A stretch of 64,000 nt of DNA, from positions 62,001-126,000 of the forward strand of contig NZ_QLKS01000003.1 in assembly GCF_003350005.1 (NCBI RefSeq). Direction: 5' to 3'. The notes beneath the pieces were generated by a model that was not told where the DNA came from, searched no databases, and saw nothing but the letters and a program-made list of their open reading frames with translations. Position numbers and translations under genes: made by a program. Numbering within the stretch: position 1 is the stretch's first letter; each line of letters opens with the position of its first letter. Shown piece after piece: positions 40,660 to 50,917 of the stretch. The stretch is from Psychrobacter proteolyticus (GTDB lineage: Bacteria; Pseudomonadota; Gammaproteobacteria; Pseudomonadales; Moraxellaceae).

Positions 40660-41466
40660 TTACAACATTCCAAGCCCACTCAATAACAACTGCCCTCCAG
40701 CAAATATCAATAATATGCCAAATGCGCGCTTAAGTATCAGCGCAGGTAAGACATGGGCAAGCTTGGCACCGACTTTTGCCATCGCAAAGCTGGCAACTGA
40801 AATAAACAAGAATCCTGTGACATGGACAAATCCTATCGTGCCTTGAGGTAGATTGACCACGTCTTGACCGAACCAAGCAAACCCTGCTGCTCCAGCCAAG
40901 GCAATTGGTAGACCGCACGCTGCTGACGTGCCGACCGATTGTTTCATCGGCAGCCCTGCCCAGTTCAAGAATGGTACGGTCAAGCTGCCGCCACCAATGC
41001 CAAAAATAGAGGACGCCATACCAATACCCGTACCAGCACCAAACTGGACACCGGCCGATGGTAACGGTTTGCCCACCTGCTCTTTATTCGAAAAGAACAG
41101 CATTTTTAGAGCGACCAATAGCGCACCGAAACCAATGATAGCCTGTAGTACTTGCCCATCAATCATATCCGCGATACCAGCACCGACCAAACTACCGATG
41201 ACCAATCCAAGCGCCATCTTGCGCCATACTTCCCAGCGCACGCCGCCGCGCTTGTTATGGGCAGTCAGCGAGCTGATCGAGGTCACAACGATGGTCGCCA
41301 ATGACGTCCCGATGGCCAGATGAGTGATTACTTCTGGCGAAAAGTCATAAGCGGTAAAAATCCATACCAATGCGGGCACGATAATCATGCCACCGCCGAC
41401 GCCAAACAAGCCCGCGCTGACACCCGCAAACGCGCCTGCAATCACAAACCACACATATAACATCAT
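40660..41466 (-). CDS. TauE/SafE-family (TSUP) membrane permease
   Basis: Probable anion exporter or importer of the 4-toluene-sulfonate uptake family. The 268-residue protein has about eight hydrophobic helices and the two family repeats, each with a Gly-rich motif: GLFGVGGGMIIVPALVW (about 20-36) and SSIFGIGGGSLTVPFLNWAGLP (about 152-173). AAAGG precedes the ATG. Substrate cannot be set from sequence; sulfite, sulfoacetate or similar small sulfur/carbon anions are usual for the family. Confidence 0.9.
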   Translation of the reverse strand: MMLYVWFVIAGAFAGVSAGLFGVGGGMIIVPALVWIFTAYDFSPEVITHLAIGTSLATIVVTSISSLTAHNKRGGVRWEVWRKMALGLVIGSLVGAGIADMIDGQVLQAIIGFGALLVALKMLFFSNKEQVGKPLPSAGVQFGAGTGIGMASSIFGIGGGSLTVPFLNWAGLPMKQSVGTSAACGLPIALAGAAGFAWFGQDVVNLPQGTIGFVHVTGFLFISVASFAMAKVGAKLAHVLPALILKRAFGILLIFAGGQLLLSGLGML

Positions 41467-41638
41467 AGAACGAACCTTTTATAATACTGACTGGCGCTAT
41501 AGTACTCACTAGCGCTTAGGCGTGCTTAATTGTATTTGCCAAATCTCAGCGTGACCTTTATGCTGTTTACTCGGTACTGTCTGACCGCAACAATCGCTCA
41601 GTATATCAAAGTTTCCTTTAACCACATCGACTAAACTT

Positions 41639-42640
41639 ATGCCGCCACTCACTAGTTTTTCTACCTATTTATCCGAGCTCAATCACCGTCATGTGGCTAG
41701 TAGCGCCTCGACCAATAGCGAGCTGATGGAAGCCTTACAAAACGGGTCATTAGATGTCGCCACCGTACACGTTTTGACCGCGGAAACCCAAAGCGCAGGT
41801 CGTGGTCAGCACGGGCGCTCGTGGCAATCACCGCGCGGCAATGTCTATCTGTCGCTATACCATCCCGTGCATATGCCAATCAGTGGCTTGCTATCGCTTA
41901 TCATTGGTCTTGAGCTGGCGAAGATGCCTATCATTCAAACACTGAACGAGCAACTGCAAGCGCAAGGACTGACACCAATTGGGGTGAAATGGGCAAATGA
42001 CTTGGGGTTTTATCAGCAAGCTCAGAGCCAATCTGAAGAGCTATCTAAAGTGCAATCTGTAACGGACAGCTCGGTATTAGACTCAGTATTAGACTCAGCA
42101 TTGAATAGTAATGTAGCAAATCAGCGTACCCTACCCTTTAATAAACTGGCTGGGATTTTGATAGAGCCAGTGACGAAAGCTGGCAGGTTGGTTGGTGTGG
42201 TGCTAGGTATTGGCCTAAACGTACAGGCAGCACCAAAGCTCACCACACAAACGTCTGAGGGCATGAGTTATCAAGCGATTAGCTTACAAGGCATTAATGA
42301 GATGCTACCTTTAGAGACACGATCTGCGAGCCTACCAGACCTACCAATGCTCTATCAACAGATGTGCAAAGCATTGATGGCGGCGATGACACGCTTTGAG
42401 CATTTGGGCATAGAGCAGCCAACGGGTCATACTTATTACTTGGATAGTTTTTTGGAGCAGTTTGCGATGATGGATGCGCTATCGGGTCTGCGCTTACGCG
42501 TCACCCAAGACTATAATAACGAAGAAAAAGTCGTGACGGGAATCGCTTGCGGTGTCGACACACATGGCTGTTTGCAATTGCGCCAAGATAGCGGTAAGAT
42601 TTCTACGCTTTTTACTGGACGCATCGACGTTATTTATTAG
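41639..42640 (+). CDS. birA: Biotin-[acetyl-CoA carboxylase] ligase, no DNA-binding domain
   Basis: Attaches biotin to carboxylase carrier lysines; substrates in this window include the methylcrotonyl-CoA carboxylase alpha subunit. Catalytic motifs: SSASTNSE, the biotinyl-AMP loop ETQSAGRGQHGRSWQSP, VKWANDLGFY, LAGILIEP and GIGLNVQ. The N-terminal winged helix of E. coli BirA is absent, so it cannot act as the biotin-operon repressor. About 35 residues of low complexity are inserted after KWANDLG (about 128-165), with a repeated VLDS unit. Followed by coaX on the same strand. Confidence 0.93.
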   Translation: MPPLTSFSTYLSELNHRHVASSASTNSELMEALQNGSLDVATVHVLTAETQSAGRGQHGRSWQSPRGNVYLSLYHPVHMPISGLLSLIIGLELAKMPIIQTLNEQLQAQGLTPIGVKWANDLGFYQQAQSQSEELSKVQSVTDSSVLDSVLDSALNSNVANQRTLPFNKLAGILIEPVTKAGRLVGVVLGIGLNVQAAPKLTTQTSEGMSYQAISLQGINEMLPLETRSASLPDLPMLYQQMCKALMAAMTRFEHLGIEQPTGHTYYLDSFLEQFAMMDALSGLRLRVTQDYNNEEKVVTGIACGVDTHGCLQLRQDSGKISTLFTGRIDVIY

Positions 42641-42699
42641 GCTTAGACAACTATATTGATGAACACCATCATTAACGAGCACTATATAAAGGGACTTTT

Positions 42700-43428
42700 A
42701 TGCTCTGGCTTGATCTTGGAAATACCCGCCTAAAATACTGGCTAACCGATGATATCGGACAAATAGTCGCGCATGATGCTAAGCAGCATTTGCAAGCACC
42801 TGCCGAACTACTTATGGGTCTGACGGATCGCTTTGAGCGTTATGCGCCTGACTTTATTGGTATCTCATCAGTATTGGGTGACAATCTCAATGCCAAAGTA
42901 TCAGAGACACTCAGTCGTTTGAATATTCCGTTTGAGTTTGTCCATGTCGATGCAGCACATGCGCTGATGAAAAGTGCTTACAATGATCAGCAGCTCGGCT
43001 GTGATCGTTGGCTACAGATGCTCGGTGCGGTCGATAAGAAAAAGCGCCAGTGTGTGATTGGTTGTGGCACAGCGGTAACCATTGATTTGATTGATCATGC
43101 TGAGCATTTGGGCGGTTATATTTTCCCTAGCATCTACCTGCAACGTGAATCACTGTTCTCTGGTACTAAGCAAATCACTATCTCGAACGGTACTTTTGAT
43201 AGCGTCAGTCAAGGCTTGACCACTCAAGACGCGGTGCATCGCGGTATTTTGCTCTCTATCGTTGGCGCGATCAATGAGATTAGCCACCGTCACCCTAATT
43301 TTGAATTGATTATGACAGGTGGTGATGCCGCCATTATATCCCAGCATGTTAATCGTCCAGTGCGCTTACGTGATGATTTGCTATTGAACGGTTTGGCAAG
43401 ATACTTTGATTATCGCAATAAGTCTTAA
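42700..43428 (+). CDS. coaX: Type III pantothenate kinase
   Basis: First step of coenzyme A synthesis, phosphorylating pantothenate; feedback-insensitive type. Actin-fold (ASKHA) motifs: MLWLDLGNTRLKYWL (phosphate 1), LGCDRWLQMLGA, VIGCGTAVTIDLID (phosphate 2) and LIMTGGDAAII (adenosine). Length 242 residues is standard. AAAGGGA precedes the ATG. It follows birA by 59 bases, as in several proteobacteria. Confidence 0.95.
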   Translation: MLWLDLGNTRLKYWLTDDIGQIVAHDAKQHLQAPAELLMGLTDRFERYAPDFIGISSVLGDNLNAKVSETLSRLNIPFEFVHVDAAHALMKSAYNDQQLGCDRWLQMLGAVDKKKRQCVIGCGTAVTIDLIDHAEHLGGYIFPSIYLQRESLFSGTKQITISNGTFDSVSQGLTTQDAVHRGILLSIVGAINEISHRHPNFELIMTGGDAAIISQHVNRPVRLRDDLLLNGLARYFDYRNKS

Positions 43429-43462
43429 CCGCTTATAGATAATTCGGTTTAACGTTGACATG

Positions 43463-43497
43463 AAAAAAGCAGCACGTTTTACACGTGCTGCTTTTTT
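43463..43497. terminator. Bidirectional terminator between coaX and ivd
   Basis: Stem AAAAAAGCAGCACG(T) / (A)CGTGCTGCTTTTTT with a short loop, A run left and T run right, between convergent genes. Confidence 0.9.
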
Positions 43498-43551
43498 ATT
43501 TTACTATCATAAAATAGCTAACGTATTGCTAGCTATTGCTTCCATATCTTC

Positions 43552-44739
43552 TTATTTGGTCTCGTTAAACAGCTCGCGACCGACTAGCATACGGCGAATT
43601 TCACTGGTACCTGCGCCAATCTCATATAGCTTGGCATCGCGCCAGTAGCGACCAAGTGGATACTCATTGGTATAGCCATTACCGCCAAATATTTGAATGC
43701 CCTCGCCTGCCATCCATGTGGCTTTTTCGGCACACCATAGAATCACACTGGCACAGTCTTTACGTACTTCTCGACTATGACCAGCACCGCGCGCGTCCAA
43801 CATATCGAGGTTTTTACCCACGGTGTACAAGAAGCTGCGACCCGCTTGCAATATCGTATACATGTCTGCGACTTTGCCCTGAATCAGCTGGAATTCACCG
43901 ATCGCTTGACCAAACTGCTTACGATCATGGATATAAGGCACGACATTGTCCATCACTGCTTGCATGATACCAATAGGACCTGCAGCCAATACAGCGCGCT
44001 CATAATCTAGGCCGCTCATCAGTACCTTGACGCCTTCATTAAGACCGCCCAAGATATTTTCGCTTGCTACTTTTACATTATTAAAAATCATCTCACCAGT
44101 ATGGCTACCGCGCATGCCGAGCTTGTCTAGCTTTTGTGCGGTACCAAAACCTTCCATACCTTTTTCAACGATAAAGGCCGTCATGCCTTTGCCGCCTAAT
44201 TCAGGATTGGTCTTGGCATAGACCACCATCACGTCAGCATCAGGACCATTGGTAATCCACATTTTGCTACCATTTAAAATATAGCTGCCGTCTTTTTCTT
44301 CTGCTCTTAGTTTCATACTGACGACGTCTGAGCCAGCACCAGTCTCACTCATTGCCAATGCACCGATGAACTCGCCGCTGATTAGCTTTGGCAGATATTT
44401 CTGCTTTTGTTCTTCAGAGCCGTTACGTTTGATTTGGTTAATACATAGATTAGAGTGTGCGCCATAGCTAAGCGCTACCGATGCCGAAGCTCGGCTAATC
44501 TCTTCCATCGCGACCATGTGGGCGACGTAGCCCATGTTAGAGCCGCCGTATTCTTCAGGAACGGTAATACCATGTAGACCGAGGTCGCCCATTTTTTGCC
44601 ACAAATCCATTGGAAACTCATCGCTGCTGTCAATCTCGGCAGCACGTGGAGCGATTTCATTTGCTGCAAACTGCTGTACGACATCACGTAGCGCGTCAAT
44701 ATCTTCGCCAAGTTGAAAATTCAATCCAGGTAAACTCAT
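43552..44739 (-). CDS. liuA: Isovaleryl-CoA dehydrogenase
   Basis: FAD flavoprotein converting isovaleryl-CoA to 3-methylcrotonyl-CoA in leucine breakdown. Acyl-CoA dehydrogenase landmarks: [36 protein letters not shown] (FAD/substrate signature), [17 protein letters not shown], and the C-terminal [33 protein letters not shown]. The last two blocks are typical of IVD. ATG 44739 is used: AAGGA lies 6 bases upstream, whereas the preceding in-frame ATG 44745 abuts it. Last gene of the leucine cluster, separated from the HMG-CoA lyase gene by repeat R4. Confidence 0.94.
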   Translation of the reverse strand: MSLPGLNFQLGEDIDALRDVVQQFAANEIAPRAAEIDSSDEFPMDLWQKMGDLGLHGITVPEEYGGSNMGYVAHMVAMEEISRASASVALSYGAHSNLCINQIKRNGSEEQKQKYLPKLISGEFIGALAMSETGAGSDVVSMKLRAEEKDGSYILNGSKMWITNGPDADVMVVYAKTNPELGGKGMTAFIVEKGMEGFGTAQKLDKLGMRGSHTGEMIFNNVKVASENILGGLNEGVKVLMSGLDYERAVLAAGPIGIMQAVMDNVVPYIHDRKQFGQAIGEFQLIQGKVADMYTILQAGRSFLYTVGKNLDMLDARGAGHSREVRKDCASVILWCAEKATWMAGEGIQIFGGNGYTNEYPLGRYWRDAKLYEIGAGTSEIRRMLVGRELFNETK

Positions 44740-44825
44740 AACCATTCCTTGTGTATAAATATTTAATTTTCGAATTTTAATCTATTTTTTAAAGCCATAT
44801 TATTTTTAATGTTATCTTTGATGTC

Positions 44826-44930
44826 ATAGTCCATTCAATGTGAAAGTATGGCAAGGCAACCGAGTGTAGATGTATATCGAATACTTCAAACGAGGTTAAC
44901 GCTGTCATACCTTCACAGTGGGTTGACTAT
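44826..44930 (+). repeat. Dispersed ~105-bp palindromic intergenic repeat, copy R4
   Basis: Conserved core GCAAGGCAACCGAGTGTAGA and CGAGGTTAACGCTGTCATAC; inverted outer ends ATAGTCCA / GGGTTGACTAT. It lies between the HMG-CoA lyase gene and liuA. Confidence 0.85.
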
Positions 44931-44934
44931 CTAC

Positions 44935-45855
44935 TTAAGACTGACGTTTATTGATTAGAGCACGTGCCACATTTGAGCCATTTGGTCGCTTTAAAAATTC
45001 ACTGATGCGCTCACCTGCTACGACCAATTTTTCCAAATCGATACCCGTGCTGATACCCATACCATGCAGCATATACACCACATCTTCAGTCGCGACATTG
45101 CCCGTTGCGCCTTTAGCATAAGGACAACCGCCCAAGCCAGCGACAGAGGTATCAAACTCACTCACACCCATTTGTAATGCAGCCAGAGTATTGCTCAATG
45201 CTTGACCATAAGTATCATGAAAATGACCCGATAGCATAGAGATATCAGCATACTCAAGTGCTGCTTGCAACGCTCGTTGTACTTTAAGCGGTGTGCCCAC
45301 ACCGATCGTATCGGCAATGCCAATCTGCTCTGAACCGATCTCAATCAATCGCTTGGTGACATAAGCTACTTGGCTAGGGTCAATCTCACCTTCATAGGGA
45401 CAACCAACCGTACAAGAGATCACGCCGCGTACCTTGATGCCTTGTGCTTTTGCTGCCGCAGCCACTGGTGCAAAACGTTTAATACTCTCATCGATACTAC
45501 AATTGATATTTTTTTGACTAAAGGTTTCGCTGGCTGAGCCAAAGATGACTATTTCATCCGGGCGATGTACGATAGCATTTTCAAAGCCACGCATATTGGG
45601 CACCAGTACCGAGTAGCAAACGTCCGTCTGCCGCGTCGGTGCTAGTGCGTCGAGCAACTCGCTGTTATCACCCATTTGTGGTACCCACTTTGGCGAAACA
45701 AAACTGGTCGCTTCCAATTTTTTGACACCCGCCGCAATTAAATCATTAATGAGCGTTTGCTTAACTTCAGTCGGTACCGTCATGGATTCGTTTTGTAGTC
45801 CATCACGTGGACTGACATCAACAATGGTGACATGGCTTGGATACAAATGGCTCAT
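44935..45855 (-). CDS. liuE: Hydroxymethylglutaryl-CoA lyase
   Basis: Cleaves HMG-CoA to acetyl-CoA and acetoacetate, the last step of leucine degradation. TIM-barrel of the HMGL-like family: DVSPRDGLQNE at the N-terminus (metal and catalytic residues), LEATSFVSPKWVPQM, HFHDTYGQALSN (metal-binding His pair), and the catalytic-cysteine loop GLGGCPYAKGATGNVATEDVVY. 306 residues, standard. Confidence 0.95.
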   Translation of the reverse strand: MSHLYPSHVTIVDVSPRDGLQNESMTVPTEVKQTLINDLIAAGVKKLEATSFVSPKWVPQMGDNSELLDALAPTRQTDVCYSVLVPNMRGFENAIVHRPDEIVIFGSASETFSQKNINCSIDESIKRFAPVAAAAKAQGIKVRGVISCTVGCPYEGEIDPSQVAYVTKRLIEIGSEQIGIADTIGVGTPLKVQRALQAALEYADISMLSGHFHDTYGQALSNTLAALQMGVSEFDTSVAGLGGCPYAKGATGNVATEDVVYMLHGMGISTGIDLEKLVVAGERISEFLKRPNGSNVARALINKRQS

Positions 45856-45914
45856 ACTTGTCGTCCTTTTTGTTATTTGCGCTTTGATGAGGCTTTCTTA
45901 TTAGGCTTCGTCAG

Positions 45915-48014
45915 CTATGCGCTCTCACTATCGATACGCAATAGCTCATCACCATCAGCGACCAAGTCACCTGCTGCAAATAATAGTTCTGCTACCACAC
46001 CATCCGTCGGTGCAGTAATGGTGTGTTCAATTTTCATAGCTTCGATGACGGCAAGTGGCTCGCCTTTTTTCACAGTATCGCCAACAGCTACTTTGAATGC
46101 AACCACTTGTCCTGGCATTGGCGACTTCAAACTGCCAACTGCTGCTGTATCTTCGCCCACATGTGCCATAATATCAATAAGCGTAATTTCATCACGTCCG
46201 CTATCTGTGAATACGTAGACTGTCTCGTTATTTACCCAGCTTTGGGCACTGATACGTGCACCCTCTAACCATAAAGTATGATTGTGCGCGTCACTGCTAT
46301 CATAGCTGATCTGACCTTCATAAACCGTTTCGGTCTGAGCCGCTACATTGATATTGCTATCATCCTGCGTATTCGCGATTTCTTGACCAATGACGAGCGT
46401 AAAACTACTGAGATTATCGCCGCCTTTTTTGCTATCAGCACCACTCGCATTGTGCCAATTACTGATGCGGGCGCTATAAGCCTGCTCATCATAAACCAAG
46501 CTAAATGAACGAGTATAATCGCTGTAAGCACGGAAACCCGTTGGCTTGCTAAACGGATCTGAGCCCTGCGTGGTCGCTTCGCTCGCAAGCTGCTGCGCAA
46601 TAGCAGTCACCACAAGTGTCGATAATCCGAGAGGGTGCTGGTCAAAAAGCTTATCCTGCTCACGCTCTATCAATGCCGTATCGAGATTGGCTTTGCTAAA
46701 TGAATCGGTATTTAAAATATAACGCAAAAATGCCACGTTGTTTGGCAGACCAACGATACGCGTCTGTGCCAATGCACGATCTAGTCTTGCCAACGCTTGC
46801 TCGCGCGTAGGAGCATGCACGATAAGCTTGGCAATCATAGAGTCATAAAAAGGGCTGATCACATCCCCCTCACGTACGCCATCATCGATACGCACATCGG
46901 TAATGTTAAAGGTACTATGCTCAGGCTTTTGATAAGTGAATAAAGTTCCTGTCGCTGGCAAGAAATTGTTATCAGGGTTTTCGGCACAGATACGCGCCTC
47001 AATTGCATGACCATTGATGGCCAGATCATCTTGCGATTTTGGCAATGGCTGACCCGCAGCAACCAAAAGCTGCCACTCGACCAAATCGACACCAGTAATG
47101 GCTTCACTGACTGGATGCTCAACTTGCAAGCGCGTATTCATTTCCATGAAATAAAAATTCATAGAGTCTTCACGCTGCTCAACGATGAACTCAACAGTAC
47201 CTGCACCAACGTAATCGACAGCACGTGCTGCTTCGATTGCCGCTGTGCCCATCGCTTCACGCATGGCAGTATCAACACCGGGCGCGGGCGCTTCTTCTAG
47301 TACTTTTTGATGGCGGCGCTGTACTGAACAATCACGCTCAAACAGATGCACATAATTACCGTGCGTATCGCCAAATACTTGGATTTCGATATGACGTGGT
47401 TTTAGCGCGTATTTTTCGACCAACACTTGATCATTACCAAAACTGGTAATCGCTTCACGGCGGCATGAATCTAACAGGTCAATAAAATCGCTGCTTTTTT
47501 CAACGATACGCATACCTTTGCCGCCGCCACCTGCACTCGCTTTAATCAAGACAGGATAGCCAATGCTATCGGCCTGCTGCTGCAAAAACTGTGCATCTTG
47601 GTTATCACCATGATAGCCCGGTATCAGCGGCACGCCAGCCGATTCCATCAAGCGCTTAGACTCAGACTTGCCGCCCATAGCACGGATAGCATCCGCCGAT
47701 GGACCAATAAACACCAAACCAGCATCTTGGCAGGCTTGTGCAAAGTCTGCATTTTCGCTCAAAAACCCATATCCTGGATGAATTGCTTGGGCGCCTGTTT
47801 GCTTAGCGATAGCAATAATAGCATCGCCTTTTAGATAACTGTCTTTCGGTGCCGAACCACCCAAATAGATAGCCTCATCACAGACAGCCACATGCTTGGC
47901 CTCACGATCCGCATCGGAATAAACAGCAACGGTACTGACGCCAAGACGCTTAGCAGTCGCGGCCACTCGGCAAGCAATTTCACCACGGTTGGCGATTAGA
48001 ATTTTAGAAAACAT
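45915..48014 (-). CDS. liuD: 3-Methylcrotonyl-CoA carboxylase, biotin-carrying alpha subunit
   Basis: Carboxylates biotin with bicarbonate and ATP, then passes CO2 to 3-methylcrotonyl-CoA through the beta subunit. Biotin carboxylase domain (about 1-450): KILIANRGEIACRV, ATP-grasp KASAGGGGKGMR, ERDCSVQRRHQKV, MNTRLQVEHPVSEA. A middle domain (about 480-610) and a C-terminal biotinyl domain (about 625-699) follow, with the biotinylated lysine in EAMKIEH. The 699-residue length fits the MCC alpha family (rather than acetyl-CoA carboxylase AccC of ~450). Confidence 0.94.
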   Translation of the reverse strand: MFSKILIANRGEIACRVAATAKRLGVSTVAVYSDADREAKHVAVCDEAIYLGGSAPKDSYLKGDAIIAIAKQTGAQAIHPGYGFLSENADFAQACQDAGLVFIGPSADAIRAMGGKSESKRLMESAGVPLIPGYHGDNQDAQFLQQQADSIGYPVLIKASAGGGGKGMRIVEKSSDFIDLLDSCRREAITSFGNDQVLVEKYALKPRHIEIQVFGDTHGNYVHLFERDCSVQRRHQKVLEEAPAPGVDTAMREAMGTAAIEAARAVDYVGAGTVEFIVEQREDSMNFYFMEMNTRLQVEHPVSEAITGVDLVEWQLLVAAGQPLPKSQDDLAINGHAIEARICAENPDNNFLPATGTLFTYQKPEHSTFNITDVRIDDGVREGDVISPFYDSMIAKLIVHAPTREQALARLDRALAQTRIVGLPNNVAFLRYILNTDSFSKANLDTALIEREQDKLFDQHPLGLSTLVVTAIAQQLASEATTQGSDPFSKPTGFRAYSDYTRSFSLVYDEQAYSARISNWHNASGADSKKGGDNLSSFTLVIGQEIANTQDDSNINVAAQTETVYEGQISYDSSDAHNHTLWLEGARISAQSWVNNETVYVFTDSGRDEITLIDIMAHVGEDTAAVGSLKSPMPGQVVAFKVAVGDTVKKGEPLAVIEAMKIEHTITAPTDGVVAELLFAAGDLVADGDELLRIDSESA

Positions 48015-48091
48015 AACTATCCCTGTGTCTTGTCGTTATTATTTGACGTCTTGTCTATTTGCCCATTTTCCTATCATTGTTCTGCTACTAG

Positions 48092-48901
48092 TTAGTCTGC
48101 CATTAGCCAATCAGGTTTACGCTTTTGCAAAAACGCTTGAACTCCCTCTTTGCCTTGCTTTGATGAGCGGATATCAGCGATACCTTTGACCGTGTCAGCA
48201 ATCAGCTCATCTGTAATAGGCGCACCAGCGACATCGTGTAATAGCTGCTTGCAGGTTTTGACTGCATCAGGGCTATTTTTGACGACCTTGTTACAGAACG
48301 CAGCCACCTCATCGCCCAGCCACTCTTCGCTAACACGTTCATGGATAAAGCCAAGCTGACGTGCCTTCTTAGCATCAAACACTTCAGCACTTAAGAAATA
48401 ACGCTGCGACGCTCTAGCACCTAGCGCTCGGATAACATAAGGACTGATAGTGGCAGGAGCCAACCCTAAACGCACTTCACTGAGGCAGAAGTTTGCAATT
48501 TTGACAGCGATGGCCACATCACAGACAGCAACTAGCCCCATGCCGCCAGCATAAACATCACCTTGAATAGCCGCGACTGTTGGTTTCGAACACTCGTAAA
48601 TAGTTTTAAGCATTTGTGCCAATTTATCGGCGTCCGCTAGATTCTCTTCATAGCTATAATCTGCCATGGCACGCATCCAATTGAGGTCAGCACCTGCACA
48701 GAACGCTTTGCCAGCAGCTGCTAGCACAATGACACGTACCTCATCATCAGCACCAAGTGTATTGAACGCATCGGTTAGCTCAGCAATCATTTCATCGTTA
48801 AAGGCATTACGTATCTCAGGACGATTCAATGTCACTGTCGCCACATGCTGCTCCACTTTCACCAGTAGGCTTTTATAATTTTTATCACTGTCTTTTTGCA
48901 T
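48092..48901 (-). CDS. liuC: Methylglutaconyl-CoA hydratase (enoyl-CoA hydratase family)
   Basis: Hydrates 3-methylglutaconyl-CoA to HMG-CoA. Crotonase-fold motifs: ATVTLNRPEIRNAFNDEMIAEL, AAAGKAFCAGADLNWMR (oxyanion-hole and CoA region), GGMGLVAVCDVAIA and SEVRLGLAPATISPYVIRALG. 269 residues. Specificity is assigned from its position between the two methylcrotonyl-CoA carboxylase subunit genes. Confidence 0.92.
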   Translation of the reverse strand: MQKDSDKNYKSLLVKVEQHVATVTLNRPEIRNAFNDEMIAELTDAFNTLGADDEVRVIVLAAAGKAFCAGADLNWMRAMADYSYEENLADADKLAQMLKTIYECSKPTVAAIQGDVYAGGMGLVAVCDVAIAVKIANFCLSEVRLGLAPATISPYVIRALGARASQRYFLSAEVFDAKKARQLGFIHERVSEEWLGDEVAAFCNKVVKNSPDAVKTCKQLLHDVAGAPITDELIADTVKGIADIRSSKQGKEGVQAFLQKRKPDWLMAD

Positions 48902-48942
48902 AACTTTCTCTATATTTTTTATATAAATATTTAAACAAACTC

Positions 48943-49057
48943 TTGGTCAATCCATAATAATATTAATACAAGGAAACCAAGTGCAAAGACTAAGCGTAGA
49001 TGTACAAACCATACTTCAAATGAGGTTAACGCAATAGTCGCTTATTATGGGTAGACC
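48943..49057 (+). repeat. Dispersed ~105-bp palindromic intergenic repeat, copy R5
   Basis: Diverged, slightly longer copy with ACAAGGAAACCAAGTGCAAA and CTTCAAATGAGGTTAACGC. The outer ends form GGTCAATCCATAATAA / TTATTATGGGTAGACC, a clear inverted pair. It lies between liuC and liuB. Confidence 0.75.
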
Positions 49058-49066
49058 TTAGAATGC

Positions 49067-50677
49067 TTACATTCTAAAAACCCCAAATGTCGTCTCTTCA
49101 ATTGGTGCGTTATAAGCTGCGCTTAATCCTAAAGCCAATACATTACGGGTATCAGCAGGATCAATTACGCCGTCATCCCACATACGTGCGGTAGCATAAT
49201 ACGGATGACCTTGCTCTTCATACATCTCACGAATCGGCGCTTTAAATGCCGCTTCGTCCTCATCCCTCCACACTTCACCTTTACGATCAAAATTATCACG
49301 TTTGACCGTTGCCAGTACTGAAGCTGCTTGCTCACCGCCCATGACAGAGATACGGGCATTTGGCCACATCCATAAGAAGCGCGGGCTATAAGCACGGCCA
49401 CACATACCGTAGTTACCAGCGCCGAACGAGCCACCGACGATGACTGTGAATTTTGGTACTTTGGCATTAGCCACCGCCATTACCATCTTGGCACCATGAC
49501 GAGCGATACCTTCGTTCTCGTATTTACGACCCACCATGAAGCCAGTAATGTTCTGGAGGAATACTAATGGGATTTTGCGTTTACAGCACAGCTCGATGAA
49601 GTGCGTGCCTTTTTGCGCTGATTCACTGAATAAGATACCGTTATTGGCAATAATACCAACAGGCATCCCTTCGATATGAGCGAACCCACAAACCAACGTC
49701 GTACCAAAGCGCGATTTAAACTCATCAAAGGCACTGTCATCAACGATACGCGCGATGATTTCTCTGATATCAAATGGCTTGCGCTTGTCTGTTGGAATAA
49801 CACCATAGAGCTCTTTGGCATCGTAACGTGGCGGACGCGGTGTGATTTGATTAGGAATATTTTTTGTAGGGCGATTGAGATGACTGACGATATTACGGGC
49901 AATCGATAACGCGTGGGTATCGTTTTGGGCTAGATGATCAACCACGCCTGATAGACGGGTATGTACATCGCCGCCGCCCAAATCTTCTGCCGTGACCTCT
50001 TCACCAGTCGCTGCTTTTACCAGTGGCGGACCACCCAAAAATATCGTACCTTGCTCTTTAACGATAATAGATTCATCACTCATGGCAGGCACATAGGCAC
50101 CGCCAGCCGTACAGCTACCCATGACCACAGCAATCTGTGGAATGCCTACCGCACTCAGATTTGCTTGATTAAAGAAGATACGACCGAAATGCTCTTTATC
50201 AGGGAACACATCATCTTGGTTCGGTAAGTTTGCACCACCTGAATCAACCAGATAAACGCATGGCAGATGGTTTTCTTGCGCAATTTCTTGTGCTCGCAGG
50301 TGTTTTTTGACCGTCATTGGGTAGTACGTACCGCCTTTTACCGTGGCATCATTACAGACAATCATACATTCGATGCCATTGATACGACCAATACCTGCAA
50401 TTACGCCAGCCGCTGGAATCTCTTCGCCATACATATCATGTGCGGCCATTGGTGCCACTTCTAGGAACGGTGTACCTACATCCAATAAACGCTCGACGCG
50501 CTCACGTGGTAACAACTTGCCACGCGCTAAATGCTTGGCTCGTGCGCGCTCTGAGCCACCTTGGGCAACTTTACGCAAGTGTACATACAAGTCATCGACT
50601 ATCTCTTGCATCGCGGCACTGTTTTGCTGAAAATCGCTTGAGTTTGGACTCAGTTTACTGGTTATGATAGCGCTCAT
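49067..50677 (-). CDS. liuB: 3-Methylcrotonyl-CoA carboxylase, carboxyltransferase beta subunit
   Basis: Transfers CO2 from biotin to 3-methylcrotonyl-CoA. Carboxyl_trans domain with [56 protein letters not shown], and [18 protein letters not shown]. The 536-residue length is typical for MCC beta. The frame extends to an ATG at 50701, but AAAGGGA between that and ATG 50677 shows the second is the start. Confidence 0.95.
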   Translation of the reverse strand: MSAIITSKLSPNSSDFQQNSAAMQEIVDDLYVHLRKVAQGGSERARAKHLARGKLLPRERVERLLDVGTPFLEVAPMAAHDMYGEEIPAAGVIAGIGRINGIECMIVCNDATVKGGTYYPMTVKKHLRAQEIAQENHLPCVYLVDSGGANLPNQDDVFPDKEHFGRIFFNQANLSAVGIPQIAVVMGSCTAGGAYVPAMSDESIIVKEQGTIFLGGPPLVKAATGEEVTAEDLGGGDVHTRLSGVVDHLAQNDTHALSIARNIVSHLNRPTKNIPNQITPRPPRYDAKELYGVIPTDKRKPFDIREIIARIVDDSAFDEFKSRFGTTLVCGFAHIEGMPVGIIANNGILFSESAQKGTHFIELCCKRKIPLVFLQNITGFMVGRKYENEGIARHGAKMVMAVANAKVPKFTVIVGGSFGAGNYGMCGRAYSPRFLWMWPNARISVMGGEQAASVLATVKRDNFDRKGEVWRDEDEAAFKAPIREMYEEQGHPYYATARMWDDGVIDPADTRNVLALGLSAAYNAPIEETTFGVFRM

Positions 50678-50772
50678 GATATCCCTTTTTTTCTTATACA
50701 TAGATAGATACGTAGATGTGAGTAGCTTTTCATATAAATGATACTAACTACTATTTTTAAGCGTTGCTCACA

Positions 50773-50878
50773 TATAGTCGATTTAATTTAAAAGTAGTAC
50801 AAGGCAACCGAGTGCAGATGTATGTGTGATACTTCAAGCGAGGTTAACGCTGTAATACTTTTATAGTCAAATGAATAT
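50773..50878 (+). repeat. Dispersed ~105-bp palindromic intergenic repeat, copy R6 (reference copy)
   Basis: Best-preserved copy. Core AAGGCAACCGAGTGCAGATG, then GCGAGGTTAACGCTGTAAT. The two arms (AAAGTAGTACAAGGC-AACC-GAG and, read in reverse complement, AAAGTATTACAGCGTTAACCTCG) pair imperfectly, so RNA from it would fold into a long hairpin. Six copies found in the window, all intergenic, four between genes of the leucine or smc regions. Located between the acyl-CoA ligase gene at 50918 and liuB. Confidence 0.88.
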
Positions 50879-50917
50879 GGTTAGTCTTTTATTTTTTAGA
50901 GCAGATAAGCAAGCTTA

